From Brugia malayi (Eukaryota > Nematoda > Chromadorea > Rhabditida > Onchocercidae), in the NCBI RefSeq assembly GCF_000002995.4, contig NW_025062478.1, positions 7,664,001 through 7,728,000 of the forward strand: a stretch of 64,000 nucleotides of DNA. Direction: 5' to 3'. The notes under the pieces are model-generated. The model searched no databases and was not told where the DNA came from. It was given only the letters and a program-made list of their open reading frames with translations. Within the stretch, counting starts at the first letter, position 1. Each line of letters opens with the position of its first letter. Shown one piece after another: positions 13,001-24,590 of this stretch. The position numbers were made by a program, and so were the translations under genes.

Positions 13001-16000
13001 GAAAGAAAGAAGCTGGTGAGAAACTCCGTGGAGGTTGTCGTGAATTATTGAGGCAAATTGTTGGTGATGAAAAGATGGCTGAATTAAAACAGATGAAAGA
13101 ATCAGGACTCGGTCAGGAAGAACTGAGAGCTAAAGTAGATGAAATGCTGGAACATGTTACTGATGAAGCCAAGAAGCAAAAAATTCATGAATATGGCCCT
13201 GCATGCCGTAAAATCTATGAGGATCGACATAAACGAGATAACCATGAGCATAGTTTAGATGACTATTTTCGGACGCATCTAAGTTGGCTTACGGATGCCC
13301 AAAAGGATGAAATCAGGAAAATGAAAGAGGAAGGTAAACAAAAAATGGATATGCAGAAAAAAATCCTTGACTACTACGAAAATCTAACCGGTGACGGAAA
13401 GAAAGAAGCTGGTGAGAAACTCCGTGGAGGTTGTCGTGAATTATTGAGGCAAATTGTTGGTGATGAAAAGATGGCTGAATTAAAACAGATGAAAGAATCA
13501 GGACTCGGTCAGGAAGAACTGAGAGCTAAAGTAGATGAAATGCTGGAACATGTTACTGATGAAGCCAAGAAGCAAAAAATTCATGAATATGGCCCTGCAT
13601 GCCGTAAAATCTATGAGGATCGACATAAACGAGATAACCATGAGCATAGTTTAGATGACTATTTTCGGACGCATCTAAGTTGGCTTACGGATGCCCAAAA
13701 GGATGAAATCAGGAAAATGAAAGAGGAAGGTAAACAAAAAATGGATATGCAGAAAAAAATCCTTGACTACTACGAAAATCTAACCGGTGACGGAAAGAAA
13801 GAAGCTGGTGAGAAACTCCGTGGAGGTTGTCGTGAATTATTGAGGCAAATTGTTGGTGATGAAAAGATGGCTGAATTAAAACAGATGAAAGAATCAGGAC
13901 TCGGTCAGGAAGAACTGAGAGCTAAAGTAGATGAAATGCTGGAACATGTTACTGATGAAGCCAAGAAGCAAAAAATTCATGAATATGGCCCTGCATGCCG
14001 TAAAATCTATGAGGATCGACATAAACGAGATAACCATGAGCATAGTTTAGATGACTATTTTCGGACGCATCTAAGTTGGCTTACGGATGCCCAAAAGGAT
14101 GAAATCAGGAAAATGAAAGAGGAAGGTAAACAAAAAATGGATATGCAGAAAAAAATCCTTGACTACTACGAAAATCTAACCGGTGACGGAAAGAAAGAAG
14201 CTGGTGAGAAACTCCGTGGAGGTTGTCGTGAATTATTGAGGCAAATTGTTGGTGATGAAAAGATGGCTGAATTAAAACAGATGAAAGAATCAGGACTCGG
14301 TCAGGAAGAACTGAGAGCTAAAGTAGATGAAATGCTGGAACATGTTACTGATGAAGCCAAGAAGCAAAAAATTCATGAATATGGCCCTGCATGCCGTAAA
14401 ATCTATGAGGATCGACATAAACGAGATAACCATGAGCATAGTTTAGATGACTATTTTCGGACGCATCTAAGTTGGCTTACGGATGCCCAAAAGGATGAAA
14501 TCAGGAAAATGAAAGAGGAAGGTAAACAAAAAATGGATATGCAGAAAAAAATCCTTGACTACTACGAAAATCTAACCGGTGACGGAAAGAAAGAAGCTGG
14601 TGAGAAACTCCGTGGAGGTTGTCGTGAATTATTGAGGCAAATTGTTGGTGATGAAAAGATGGCTGAATTAAAACAGATGAAAGAATCAGGACTCGGTCAG
14701 GAAGAACTGAGAGCTAAAGTAGATGAAATGCTGGAACATGTTACTGATGAAGCCAAGAAGCAAAAAATTCATGAATATGGCCCTGCATGCCGTATAATTT
14801 TCGAAATGCCTGGGCTGTTGCGGAATAAAAGGGAGCAAGTGAATGATAACATAATGCAACACAGTGGTGTGTACTTACAATGGCTTACTGACGAAGAGAA
14901 AGACGAAATTGGAAAGGCGACAGGAAGAAGCAGGTCGGGAGCCGAAATACTGAAAGCAATCTTTTCTTACTATCAGAACCTTCATGGAAAAGAGAAGGAA
15001 ATAGCTGGAGAACGCCTAAAATTGGTATGTGAAGAGGTCATCAGGAGTTTAGTGTACGAAAATCGATTAAGTGAATTACAAGCGTTGGAAGATAATGACT
15101 CTGCAGTGAGTGAAATGATGAAAATGTTGTCAGCAACGATAGATAAGTCAAAGTTCATACAAATCAGAGCATATCAAACTGCCTGTAATAGAATCTTCGA
15201 CTCGGGACAGATAGTAAGAACGAAGCGCGAACAGAAAAATCATTCATTAGATGATTATGTTGAAATGAATTTAAAGTGGCTTTCAATGGATCAAAAGGAA
15301 GAACTGAGAGAAATGAAGAGGAATGGTAAATCGAGGGCTGATATGATTGCTAAGGTGTTTCATTATTACGATGAATTATTGGGAGAAGCGAAAGAGTATG
15401 TCAGTGAATTGCTGAAAGACGGGTGTCGACAAATTTTAAAAGAAGTTATTGGTGAAGATCGTTACAACGAATTGGCAAAACTAAGGAATTCGGGTGCAAA
15501 TATGAATGATTTGAAAGGAAAAGCTGATGCAATGTTGATTGAAATAACAGATGTAGAAAAGAAAGAAAAAATTAAAATTTACGGGTCCGGTTGCAAAAGA
15601 ATCCTTGCAACAGCAGATCATAAACATTCATTAGAGGATCATTTCAAAACGGATCTGAAATGGCTTACGAAGGAACAAAAGGATGAAATATTAAGGATAA
15701 AAGAGGAAAACAAATCGAAAGTAGATATTCGTGGAAAAATATTGCATTTCTACAAAAGTCTAAATGAGGAAACTAAAAAGGAAAGGGCTGAATTCCTCAG
15801 CGGTGTATGCGACGAAATGATTGCGCACGTTTTCGGTGAAGAGAAAGCAGCAGAACTGAAAGAATTGAGGAAATCAACTAGTGCTGTCGATGAAATTAAG
15901 CGTAGGATGGATGTATTGATTGAAAGAATTGAGGATGATGAGATGAAAGCAAAAGCACGGGAATATGGTTCAATTTGTCGGAAGATTTTTGTTGACAATC

Positions 16001-16819
16001 AATATAAACAAAATGAACATTCGATGACACATTACTTCCGTACACATCTGAAGTGGCTTTCTGGAGAGCAGAAGGAAGAAATCAAGCAAATGAAAGCTAA
16101 CGGTTAGTTTCATCCATTGAATTTTCAATGTTTCAAGTAATTAATTCGGACAAAGTTATCAACTAAGTTATCATATCAAATTATTAATTCATCACAATAG
16201 ATTTTTATAGGTTTTTTAGCCATTCAATTATAATTCCAAGAAATTTAAAATTATTTATTCTTAACCTCTTGTTATGTCATCTTTTGTTATTGACGCTTAT
16301 TGATTGCAGGAAAAAGTCGTGAAGAAATCCAGTCCAAAATTTTTGAGTTTTTTGAAAGTGCGAGCGGTGAAACAAAGAAATATGCTACTGAATCACTAAT
16401 GGAAGGTTGCTACGAATTATTCAAAATGATTGGCGGTGAAGAGAAGGCTGATGAGTTGCATGTTATGATACAAAGTGATTTAGCTGCAAAGAAGATTGAA
16501 GAGAAAATCACTTCAATTATCGATTCTATAGATAATGAATCGAAGAAAGCTTATGCTAAAGCTTACCTAACGCCATGCATGCATCTCCACAATATCCGTA
16601 TGACTAGACAAAAGCGAGGTTCATGTTTGTTTAAATTCATTAATTTCCTGTATCAGTAAAAAATAATGCTTACTAACTGGATTACTCAAATAGATATTTT
16701 ACACTTTAGAATTTGCAAGAGATAATCCTTAAGCATTCTTTAAAAAATAGCGTATTGGGATGAATTTGTCACGAAATGTGTAACTTAGAATTTTTTTTGG
16801 TATAGTTAAAGTCTCAGTG

Positions 16820-16868
<49 letters not shown>

Positions 16869-16922
16869 TCACATCAATAAGAATTTTGTTTTGCAGGGAA
16901 TGTTATTGCAACAGTGAAATGA
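4017..16922 (+). CDS. nematode polyprotein antigen/allergen (NPA, gp15/400-type ladder protein), 5' end incomplete
   Basis: NPAs are secreted precursors cut at basic sites into helical fatty-acid/retinoid-binding units of about 15 kDa. Exons, all phase-consistent: 4017?-4159, 4294-4357, 4489-4620, 4760-4894, 5030-5203, 5401-5535, 5781-5871, 5984-6210, 6579-6743, 7521-7675, 7951-8113, 8293-16102, 16310-16618, 16897-16922. They encode about 3240 residues. Each unit has a W-L-T-x-x-Q motif near its start, two conserved cysteines, and usually ends in RxKR. There are four divergent 5' units, 16 identical 132-residue units and four divergent 3' units. The tail after the last RQKR is eight residues, ending GNVIATVK. 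The repeated unit carries an N-L-T glycosylation sequon, fitting a glycoprotein. The most 5' exon is only a fragment of a unit and has no signal peptide, so at least one upstream exon is missing. Family assignment is secure; the exact 5' start is not. Confidence 0.93.
4294..8484 (+). other. four divergent NPA units split by introns (U1-U4)
   Basis: Translation across ten phase-matched introns gives four NPA-like units. U1 follows a REKR site made across the 4159/4294 splice and ends near 5100 at a weak MSRR site. U2 ends at RRKR (about 6040). U3 ends at RSKR (about 7565). U4 ends at RSKR just before 8485. Each keeps the tryptophan near the start and the two family cysteines, for example KKQC and DGC in U1, and KAKC and DIC in U2. 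Otherwise they differ strongly from each other and from the array. U4 carries an additional cysteine (HSACKWK) and a histidine-rich tail. Confidence 0.85.
8485..14820 (+). repeat. 16 tandem copies of a 396-bp NPA unit (132 aa each)
   Basis: Unit starts fall at 8485, 8881, 9277 and so on every 396 bp to 14425. The copies compared by eye are identical at every base, synonymous positions included, and the translated copies are identical. Each codes a 132-residue unit that begins DNHEHSLDDYF and ends in the furin-type site RHKR. The last copy stays identical to about 14795, then changes into a different ending (IIFEMPGLLRNKR). The array has no intron. This is the molecular basis of a 'ladder' antigen: partial cleavage of equal units gives multiples of about 15 kDa. 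The copy number may be affected by genome assembly. Confidence 0.97.
14821..16922 (+). other. four divergent C-terminal NPA units (D1-D4)
   Basis: D1 (from 14833) ends in RTKR. D2 begins EQKNHSLDDY and D3 begins HSLEDHFKTDL. D4 begins NEHSMTHYF, is interrupted by a phase-1 intron at 16103-16309, and ends in RQKR before a short tail and stop at 16920. D2 and D3 lack RxKR at their ends (the D2/D3 joint reads ATADHK, the D3/D4 joint NQYKQ), so D2-D3-D4 may stay joined after processing. The W-L-(T/S) motif and cysteine pairs are kept. Confidence 0.88.
16823..16865. repeat. (TA)n microsatellite in the last NPA intron
   Basis: An uninterrupted TA dinucleotide run of about 21 copies. It lies in the 278-bp intron between the last two NPA coding exons, about 30 bases before the acceptor at 16895-16896. 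Confidence 0.97.
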
Positions 16923-18161
16923 TAATCGGATCACGAATCTAATATCTTTCAAGGTCCTAAGATCTTTGTTTGTCTAAATTTTAGTCACTGCTCTCTTTAT
17001 TATTACTTATTTTTTTTTTGTTTAGTTTTTTTCTCTCTTTTTTTTTTTTGAAGAAAAATCTGAGTTTCATTGCATCAGTAAGCAACCATCATTACACAAA
17101 CACTTAAATATTTTTTATTACATGGAAGTTTTTTTTTTTTTTTTTTTTTTTGTTTTAGGAGTATAGTGGTTGCTGTTATCATTGAAACTTTGTTGAGTAA
17201 TAGTTGTGTTCGAAATTATTAATTTAAAGAATGAAATACCATTTTTTTACCATTTCTGTAAAATCCATGCATTTTCCATTGAATAAATATTTGTTATAGA
17301 ATGGAATTGCTCTTATTTTATTGGCTTTGCTTTTCACATCGGAAGTATGCATAGCTAGTAAAAATGATAATAAATTTCATTTCTTGGTTGAAGAAACCAG
17401 TGGAGAAAACTTTAAGATGTTTGTTAATAAGCACATCAGTTGAAATGAATTTGAAACACTTAACTCTAACTCTGAATTTAACTTTATTCATGTGACTGTC
17501 TAGTTTTATCCATAATACGCATGTCTAGCAAAATGAATTAATAAATTGGGGATAAAAAATATAATTCCATTCCCAAATGCAAAATGAAATTAGGAGGCAT
17601 TTTTTACAATTTTTCAGAATTTTAATTTCAAAATTTGTTTACTATAGTAAAACTCAGTAGCTGACAGGTCTCAACTGGAACAATCATTTTTTAGGATACA
17701 ATTGCGGTAGGTAAGTAAATTCAAATTCCCTTATTAAATTAGCTAACTTTGAAGCAAGAAATTCTCAGTAGCTGATGGATGTTTTTTTGCAGCGTTTTAG
17801 TAACATTGATAGCAAACTCAAGTTCAAAGATTTGATAAACCAGACTTTACAATAAAGAAATAAAGTTTGTGAAACACTTTGAAAAGAATTTTCTCGAGGA
17901 GCAGAAATTATGAATGGGAAGAAAGTTTGGAAGTGGCTTTCATTTTCATTTGTAGGATAAGTGAGCGTCAGTTGTTCCATCGCAAAAGTTACTTGCAAAT
18001 GCTGTCTAATATGCTATACGCTTTTCCATAGAATCCTTGAGGCTTTCAGGAAGAACAGGTGGTAATCCCTGAAGCTGAACTAGAGCCCAAGCTCGAACTT
18101 TTCTTACCTATTCCTATAAGTAATTCATTCACCCGTGGTTTTATCAGCAGCGATTGCAACC
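16923..18161. other. NPA 3' UTR and intergenic spacer
   Basis: No coding exon was recognised. An AATAAA lies at 17282-17287, about 360 bases after the NPA stop, and could be its polyadenylation signal. A run of T occupies about 17129-17151. The next gene starts at 18162 on the same strand. The spacing of about 1.2 kb is longer than typical nematode operon gaps, so separate transcription is the simpler reading. Confidence 0.6.
17282..17287 (+). terminator. candidate poly(A) signal of the NPA gene
   Basis: Canonical AATAAA in the 3' flank, the clearest such hexamer seen between the NPA stop codon and the next gene. Confidence 0.45.
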
Positions 18162-21100
18162 ATGTGGCTTTTCCTTTTAAAATTCTGTCTTCTGTGCCTT
18201 TTTCCTAAGTTTACTACGGTTGGTTTATTTTTTAAAGTTTTATGAATATTCAAATTTAGACATTTTTTAATTCAATTTATATGATATTAATATTATTGGG
18301 CAATGAAAAAATTGAATTAGAAATACCAATTTTTAAAATATTACTACATTAATAAAACTAGTATTATCAAAAATTATGTCAGAGATCTGTTTTGACAAAT
18401 TGTGTTTTGATGCAACACCCTCAAAAATTTGAATATCAAAGAAATACCTGAGGATTGCAGTATGCATTTTTCGTCAATTCTTTCATTCAGATGAATTATT
18501 TTATCATGTAAGCTTTCTATCTAAATTAGTTATATGACATATTTACTTGTTAGATGTACTGTTTTATAATACAAAAAAAAAAATCATTAAATTTATTGGT
18601 GCAATTTATTTTCCACCAAAACTTTAAGTTTTTGTAAATCTTTTTTTCCTGCTTAAATTACTACTTTCTAATTCAAAGTTGAAATTATAAGAATGCTTTC
18701 AACCTGATACGTTATAATTACTATAAATAGGTTAATATCATTTTGGACAGCATCAAAAAAAAACTTCCAGATATCTCCAATTTAAGATGCAAACTTAAAA
18801 AATGAAACTTGCCAATTTTCAAAAACAAAATTTCTCATTTCCATTTTCGTACTTGCTCAAATTCTCCTATTTTCAACAAAAATTTTGTTGCACTGAATAT
18901 TGAAATTCGATGTATTGTCGTGTACGGATATCATTAATTTTGACATCTATTTTGACGAAGTATTCATCAAAATTTCAAAGTAAAGTTCTAATTAGTCAAT
19001 TCCTGAGTAGGAAAAGTAAAATCAAGTGAATTGAAGTAGTATCTTTCAAGCTAGTACCTTATAAAATTTTTAGTGGAAAAATTGAACTAAAAAAACAAAC
19101 TACTTCAGGGCAGTTAAAAAATTCAAAAATATTTCGCGGTCGCAAACGAAAAAAAATTATTTTAACTTAATTAATTTTTTTTTTGGTCAAGGCATAAAAT
19201 TTATCTTAGTCCAGATTCCATAAAGATCGGAAATATCTGAAGTCATATTTTCATTTCTCGTCTTACATGATAAGAATGCGTTAATTAATGGTCTTCGGAA
19301 CAATTGATAGTTGAATACCCGCCTCAGTTATGACCTTTTTAGATCATAAGAGGGGATACATTTACTGATTGATTTCCAACTTTTTTTTTTTTTCATTTTC
19401 ATCGATTGCTTTGCAGTGATATTTGCTTCCAAGTTTAATTATCACTATCTTTGTGCTTTAAAAATGATAATATTTTGTTGTCTCCAATCCTTTTATTATC
19501 ATTATTGCTTTTTATTTTTCCTCTGTGATGCACCATTTCATAGACCGGCGATATAAAAAAGTTGAAGGATGTATGAGAGCAAATATTTTTTCTTTTAAAA
19601 TTTTTCAGTAGAAAAATTTAAATCTTTATTGAAAATATAAAAGTACATCATACACTCAGATAAAATAGACTTGCTAAAGATCCAAAACTGATCATTATAG
19701 CTTCCAAATGAAATTCGAAGGATATCACTGGTGGCCCAAAATGATTATGTTGACAAATTCCTTACACAAACTGAGCGGTCAAAACACTGGAAAAGACCGG
19801 TAATGATTAAAGGAAATGCTCAAGTGACAATTCAACGGATGGAACCTTTAAATTTCGAATCAGACGAAAGTTAGTACCTGCCACTATTGTCTTCTTCTTA
19901 CCTGATAACTGTTCAGGAAACAGAAGTACCGAACACTGCAGAATAAAACAGTGGGAAAATTAAGACTGCATTCATTTACTAGTGATAATGCTTCAGTGCG
20001 CCGCGATGTTAGTGTCATCAAAAATCATTATGAATTGGTTTTAAGAGTTTTTCTTTTCTCATACCTGGCTTCGCCTAAATTCTTTTTTAGGTGAAGATGT
20101 GGTGTTGGCTATTCTAGTTGACAAGCATACAACAGAAAAAAAAAGTGTAAAATGGGAACGAGTTGGTAATTTAAATATGTGGAAATGGTTGACCATAGAG
20201 CAGGTTTATATGCTCAACAAGCTATATAAAACAACAGGTGATGTAGGATTGGTGTTAGAAAAAACATATGCTCAACTACTTATGACCGATGGTGGATTGA
20301 GAGAATTGGTTAGTTCAAATTTTAAATTTTGAACAGTGTTATCTCGGATTTTTTATCACAATAACTAATATGAAACAGAATTAAATGCTGCCTTTTGCAT
20401 CTTTGATTAAGCAATCTTGTAAAAATGGCAGTAGAATAAATGATCAACTGTTATTTACTGTTAAGACTTGACTTTCGATGAGTTTCTGGAGAAAATGAAA
20501 AGAAAAAGGGAAAATTACCATTTTTCCGATTCTAAAGGAACATTTTTTAGATTAGCTTTGTAGTTTATTTTTTCATTATTTCTGTCAATTAATTTTAATA
20601 TTATTTTCATAATTTTAATTAGTTTCATGATTATTCATCTAATCTATTTTACCACTTGATCATAATAAGCACCAGATTTACGCTGCTGTTATATTCTATT
20701 TGTCACGATTATACTTCTAGTTTTAGTACTGAATGACAGTCTCTGCAAAAATTTGAACGGAAATTAAATGCAAAATTATGATAAGACTCTTATTATAAAA
20801 ACTTTTTTTCATCAATTTTGCTAAATGAGCAAAATTGTCCATTTTAATCAACAAAAACAGCAAGCGATTGATTTTCCATCGTTCGGTTCTGATTTAATTA
20901 ATAATTACGATTATCAATCCCAAACTACCATTTCTAGGCAGTACGAAGCTTTCGAGAAACATGCAAAGAGCTATTGCGAGTAATATTGGGCGATGAAAAT
21001 TATGATTTAGTTATGGATATGTACGACTTTGGTCGAACAGGAGAAGAAATTAGAGAGAAACTGAATCAGTTTTATGTGCAATTGAGTGAAAGGAATAAAA

Positions 21101-24069
21101 AGTATGCTAATATGGTAAACATTTCATTTGAATAGAGTATTGAAACCAAAAACAAAGTTTATAGGATTTTAAAAAATTTTTTAGCTCTTACTGTTTATTT
21201 TAAATTGACTAGCAAATATTTCTTAGCTATTGTAAGAGAAAAATGAAAATTTTCAGATTGCTCCAACTTGCATGCTAGTTTATAATATTTATGGGTTATC
21301 ATCAGTTCGATCTCCAAGGAAAATCAATGAAGATAATTTATTCGTCAAACAAATGCATTGGTTTACGAGAGAACAAGTAAAGTTTAAACAAAAAAAAAAT
21401 TATTTATTCAGGTTCGTCAAATTCAAACATATGTCTGCTAGGAGTTTGCACGGACGAATTTCAGGAAATCGAAATTGAAGCGATGCAAGCAGAAGGAGCA
21501 AGAAATGAAAACCTTTTAGCAAAAATTTTAGAGTATTACGAAAACCTCGATTCGTTAAGCCAAGAAAAAGTATCCGAGTAATGTTTTTTTTAAAGAAATT
21601 AGTGGATATTAAAAATCAATGATATTAACTAAAGGTTAAAGTAGGTATTGTAAAAGTTAAAACCGAAGGCAACTAAACCGAAAAGTTTCATTTTCTGTTC
21701 CATGGTTGCTTGTTCAGTTTTAAAATTTTCAGAGAATTAAAGCAGTTTTGTCAAAATCGAGTGGAACAACTTCTTGGAACTGACGGACTCGAAATACTTA
21801 AATCTACGTACAAAGAGTCAACATCTGCGAAACTATTATTAACTAAATTTACTCAGTTAATTGAAAATTTAACAAATGAAAACGAGCGTATCGAAGCGAG
21901 CCAAGTAGGCGTTCTTTGTCAGAAAATATATGATGCTGAAAGTTTCGACTTTGGAGAATTAATGTCGTGGTTATCTCCTGATCAGGTTAGTTCTGTTAAC
22001 ATAAAGCGGGGATTTAGGACTTAAACACAACTTCTAAAAAAGCTTATAAAAGTAAAATCTTAAACCAATTGTTTTAGCCTTAACTTAATACTTTTAGATT
22101 TCTTCTCCACTGACAAACTTCAAGAAATGAGATTAATGTCTGGAATACTTTTATTTTTCAGAAGCTCGAACTAGGTCATTTAATTCAAGATCATGAAATA
22201 AGTGATGATGCTGTTTATGAACGCATTTTTGAATTTTATGAAAAAGCTGAACACAAGAAGAAAATGGATGCACGAAAGATCATCGAATCTAAATGTAAAC
22301 GATTTGTTCGTCGGATGTTTGGCAATGAAATTGCTACTGTAAAATTTTATGGAAATATAAAATTTATTTTTTACAAAGGAACAGAATTAATTTTGCTATT
22401 ATTCCATCTCTTTTCCTACTCTTTACTATCCATTTTGTTTCACGATTTGTTTGTGATTTTTGACAAATTGTGAACTTTTCGGCAGAAGTTGGAAGATCAC
22501 CGATTAGACAAAAATTTCACAGCACAAATGCTCAGTGCTGAGCTGGCAACATATGCTGCTGAAATAAAGGATAAGAAAAACAGAATAAAAGCCGAGTAAG
22601 TCTTACTTTACATTTAAAAATTATTACGATATTTAAATACCAAGTTAAACGATATTTAATTTTGAGTGATATTACTTTACTTCTCTAATCTATCATCTAG
22701 AAAATCCATTCCAATTTGCAATCGGATCTATTTTGGCTACAAGGGTGATTGTTTTTGCAATGGTCATTCGTCCGTTTGTGGTCCATTCACTCACGAGTGT
22801 CTGAACTGTGCTGATAATACATACGGAATACAATGTGAAAAGTAAGCTAAGGAAGATGTCAGTTTTGATGCAGACTTTTGATGATAAAATTGAAGGACTA
22901 AATTTATAATCAAAACTTGTTTTTTTTTTCCTATCAGAGAATTAATTTTATTGCTTACCTGGACAGAAATCTGGTTGCTTAGAAACAATAAAATGATAGG
23001 GATAGATCGAGAGGTTTATTATTTAGGATACAACAGTTTATTTATCTAAAATTAACATTGCGAGATCAAATTACATCATTATTACCCTCATCAACACATC
23101 AAGCATGTTGCTATTTTCGCGATCAAATATCTTTTTAGATGTTTAGATGGATTTGAAGGGAACGCTTTAATAGGTGAAATAGGGTGCCTGTCAGTTGAAA
23201 AAAACAATGAGTTCACAGAATGTTTCTGCAACAATCATTCTACTGAATGTAATGGGAACGGCGAATGTTTTGTAATAATTTCCACATTTTTTTAGAGAGT
23301 TAATACTATTTAATTGTTGACCATTATGATGGATTCAGTTGAGCAGAACATGTTTAGAATAATTAAATGAATTGTTTAGAGACTAATCAAGTAACAAGAA
23401 GAAATTTTAGCATTAGTTGAGTGCAACTGAAATAATGACTGAGTTTAATATACTGGGAGAACTCGCATCTCTGATATATCTTTCCAACTTTCAAACAATA
23501 ACTGCGTTGCTATAACTGATGGACTCTCGTTACAGTCCTGCTTGCATAACACAACTGGAAACCAATGTGAGAACTGTGCGGAAGGTTTTTACGGTGATGC
23601 GACACAGGGCACTGCTGAGGATTGTATTCCATGTCCATGCCCGTAAGTTTCTTTAGTCTAGAAGCTGAAATACTCAGGAAATATCCGGAGACAATTGGTG
23701 GCTTTTGATGGTCCAGATCAGTTGACCCTCGCGGCAAATAGAATTTCTGTATGTGTCTCCTTCTGTTCATCGCTTTTTATAGACAGTTTACTACTAATTA
23801 TAGTATATTGTACTATAAGTATACTATATCATGTGCATACTGTATGATTTCAAAACGTTGAAAATTTGTAACAAAAGTGTCATGTCTCAAAGGATTAAGC
23901 TTTTTTGTTTCAATACAAATAATGGATTTTAAGGGATGGTGGAGATTGTTTTATAAACGGTGATGCACTGGTGGAATGCCGAACTTGCCCCAACGGAACC
24001 TATGGCAGCACATGCGAATTACAGTTACAACCGAAAAAAAAACAAGAATTCCTGAAATTATCGTCATAG
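18162..24069 (+). CDS. secreted NPA-like / laminin-EGF fusion protein
   Basis: Thirteen exons join with matching phases: 18162-18218, 19701-19869, 20091-20308, 20938-21114, 21257-21376, 21465-21577, 21733-21985, 22162-22338, 22486-22595, 22701-22841, 23139-23271, 23536-23642, 23934-24069. They encode about 636 residues. Residues 1-19 form a hydrophobic signal peptide. About residues 104-475 hold three degenerate NPA-like units (openings [20 protein letters not shown]) with the cysteine pairs retained. From about 482, laminin-type EGF repeats follow (motifs [43 protein letters not shown]), with a lysine-rich tail. No RxKR site separates the units, so this is probably an uncut protein, perhaps tethering lipid-binding domains to matrix or a receptor; that role is inference. 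It could instead be the terminal part of one NPA locus, but its own ATG and signal peptide argue for a separate gene. Confidence 0.82.
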
Positions 24070-24220
24070 GAAAATGATTTGGTGTTAATCTTTATGTGAA
24101 TTTTTCTTTCTGAATTCCAGTTGCTTATATTTAATTTGCTTTTTTAGTAACAACGCTTGATCTTTTGCTACATCAATTTACAGCAAATATGCTGTATCTT
24201 TGGAAGAAAACAATATGATA

Positions 24221-24226
24221 AATAAA
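24221..24226 (+). terminator. candidate poly(A) signal of the NPA/laminin-EGF gene
   Basis: AATAAA 152 bases after the stop codon at 24067-24069. The spacer to the convergent gene that ends at 24591 holds nothing else recognisable. Confidence 0.45.
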
Positions 24227-24590
24227 TAGCCAATGGTTGCTTTAAAATTTTGCTCCTAATTGTAATTTGATTTGCTCGTTACGGAAGAAAGTTTTTAAAA
24301 GAACTGAATTTTTAAGTTCTGGTTTAACATGAATCACTTTTTTTGAAAGCATGGAATCATAGGTACATTAGTATTCAACAAGGAAATATTAATGAGTATA
24401 AATATTGATTACATTATCAAAAATTAACATCTTAGCAATCGAATTCTTAACTAAGAGTTAATTCACAAATCTCAATCAAAGGCACAAATGACTGATGAAA
24501 TACTTTTTTTACAGAAATATTTTAATGGACAAAACAATTATTTAATAGAAATGTTTTTTTAATGGGACGCTCTAGAAACTAAACAGAAAT

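Noticed and set aside
8485..14820. Tandem array considered as a CRISPR or noncoding satellite
   Set aside because: The unit is a 396-bp coding repeat with no spacers, in frame throughout, and matches a known nematode antigen family.
15750..15998. 82-codon minus-strand open frame inside the NPA exon
   Set aside because: It is an antisense shadow of lysine/glutamate-rich NPA coding sequence; the plus-strand frame carries the family motifs.
16823..16865. TA run considered as a functional element
   Set aside because: It is an ordinary dinucleotide microsatellite within an intron.
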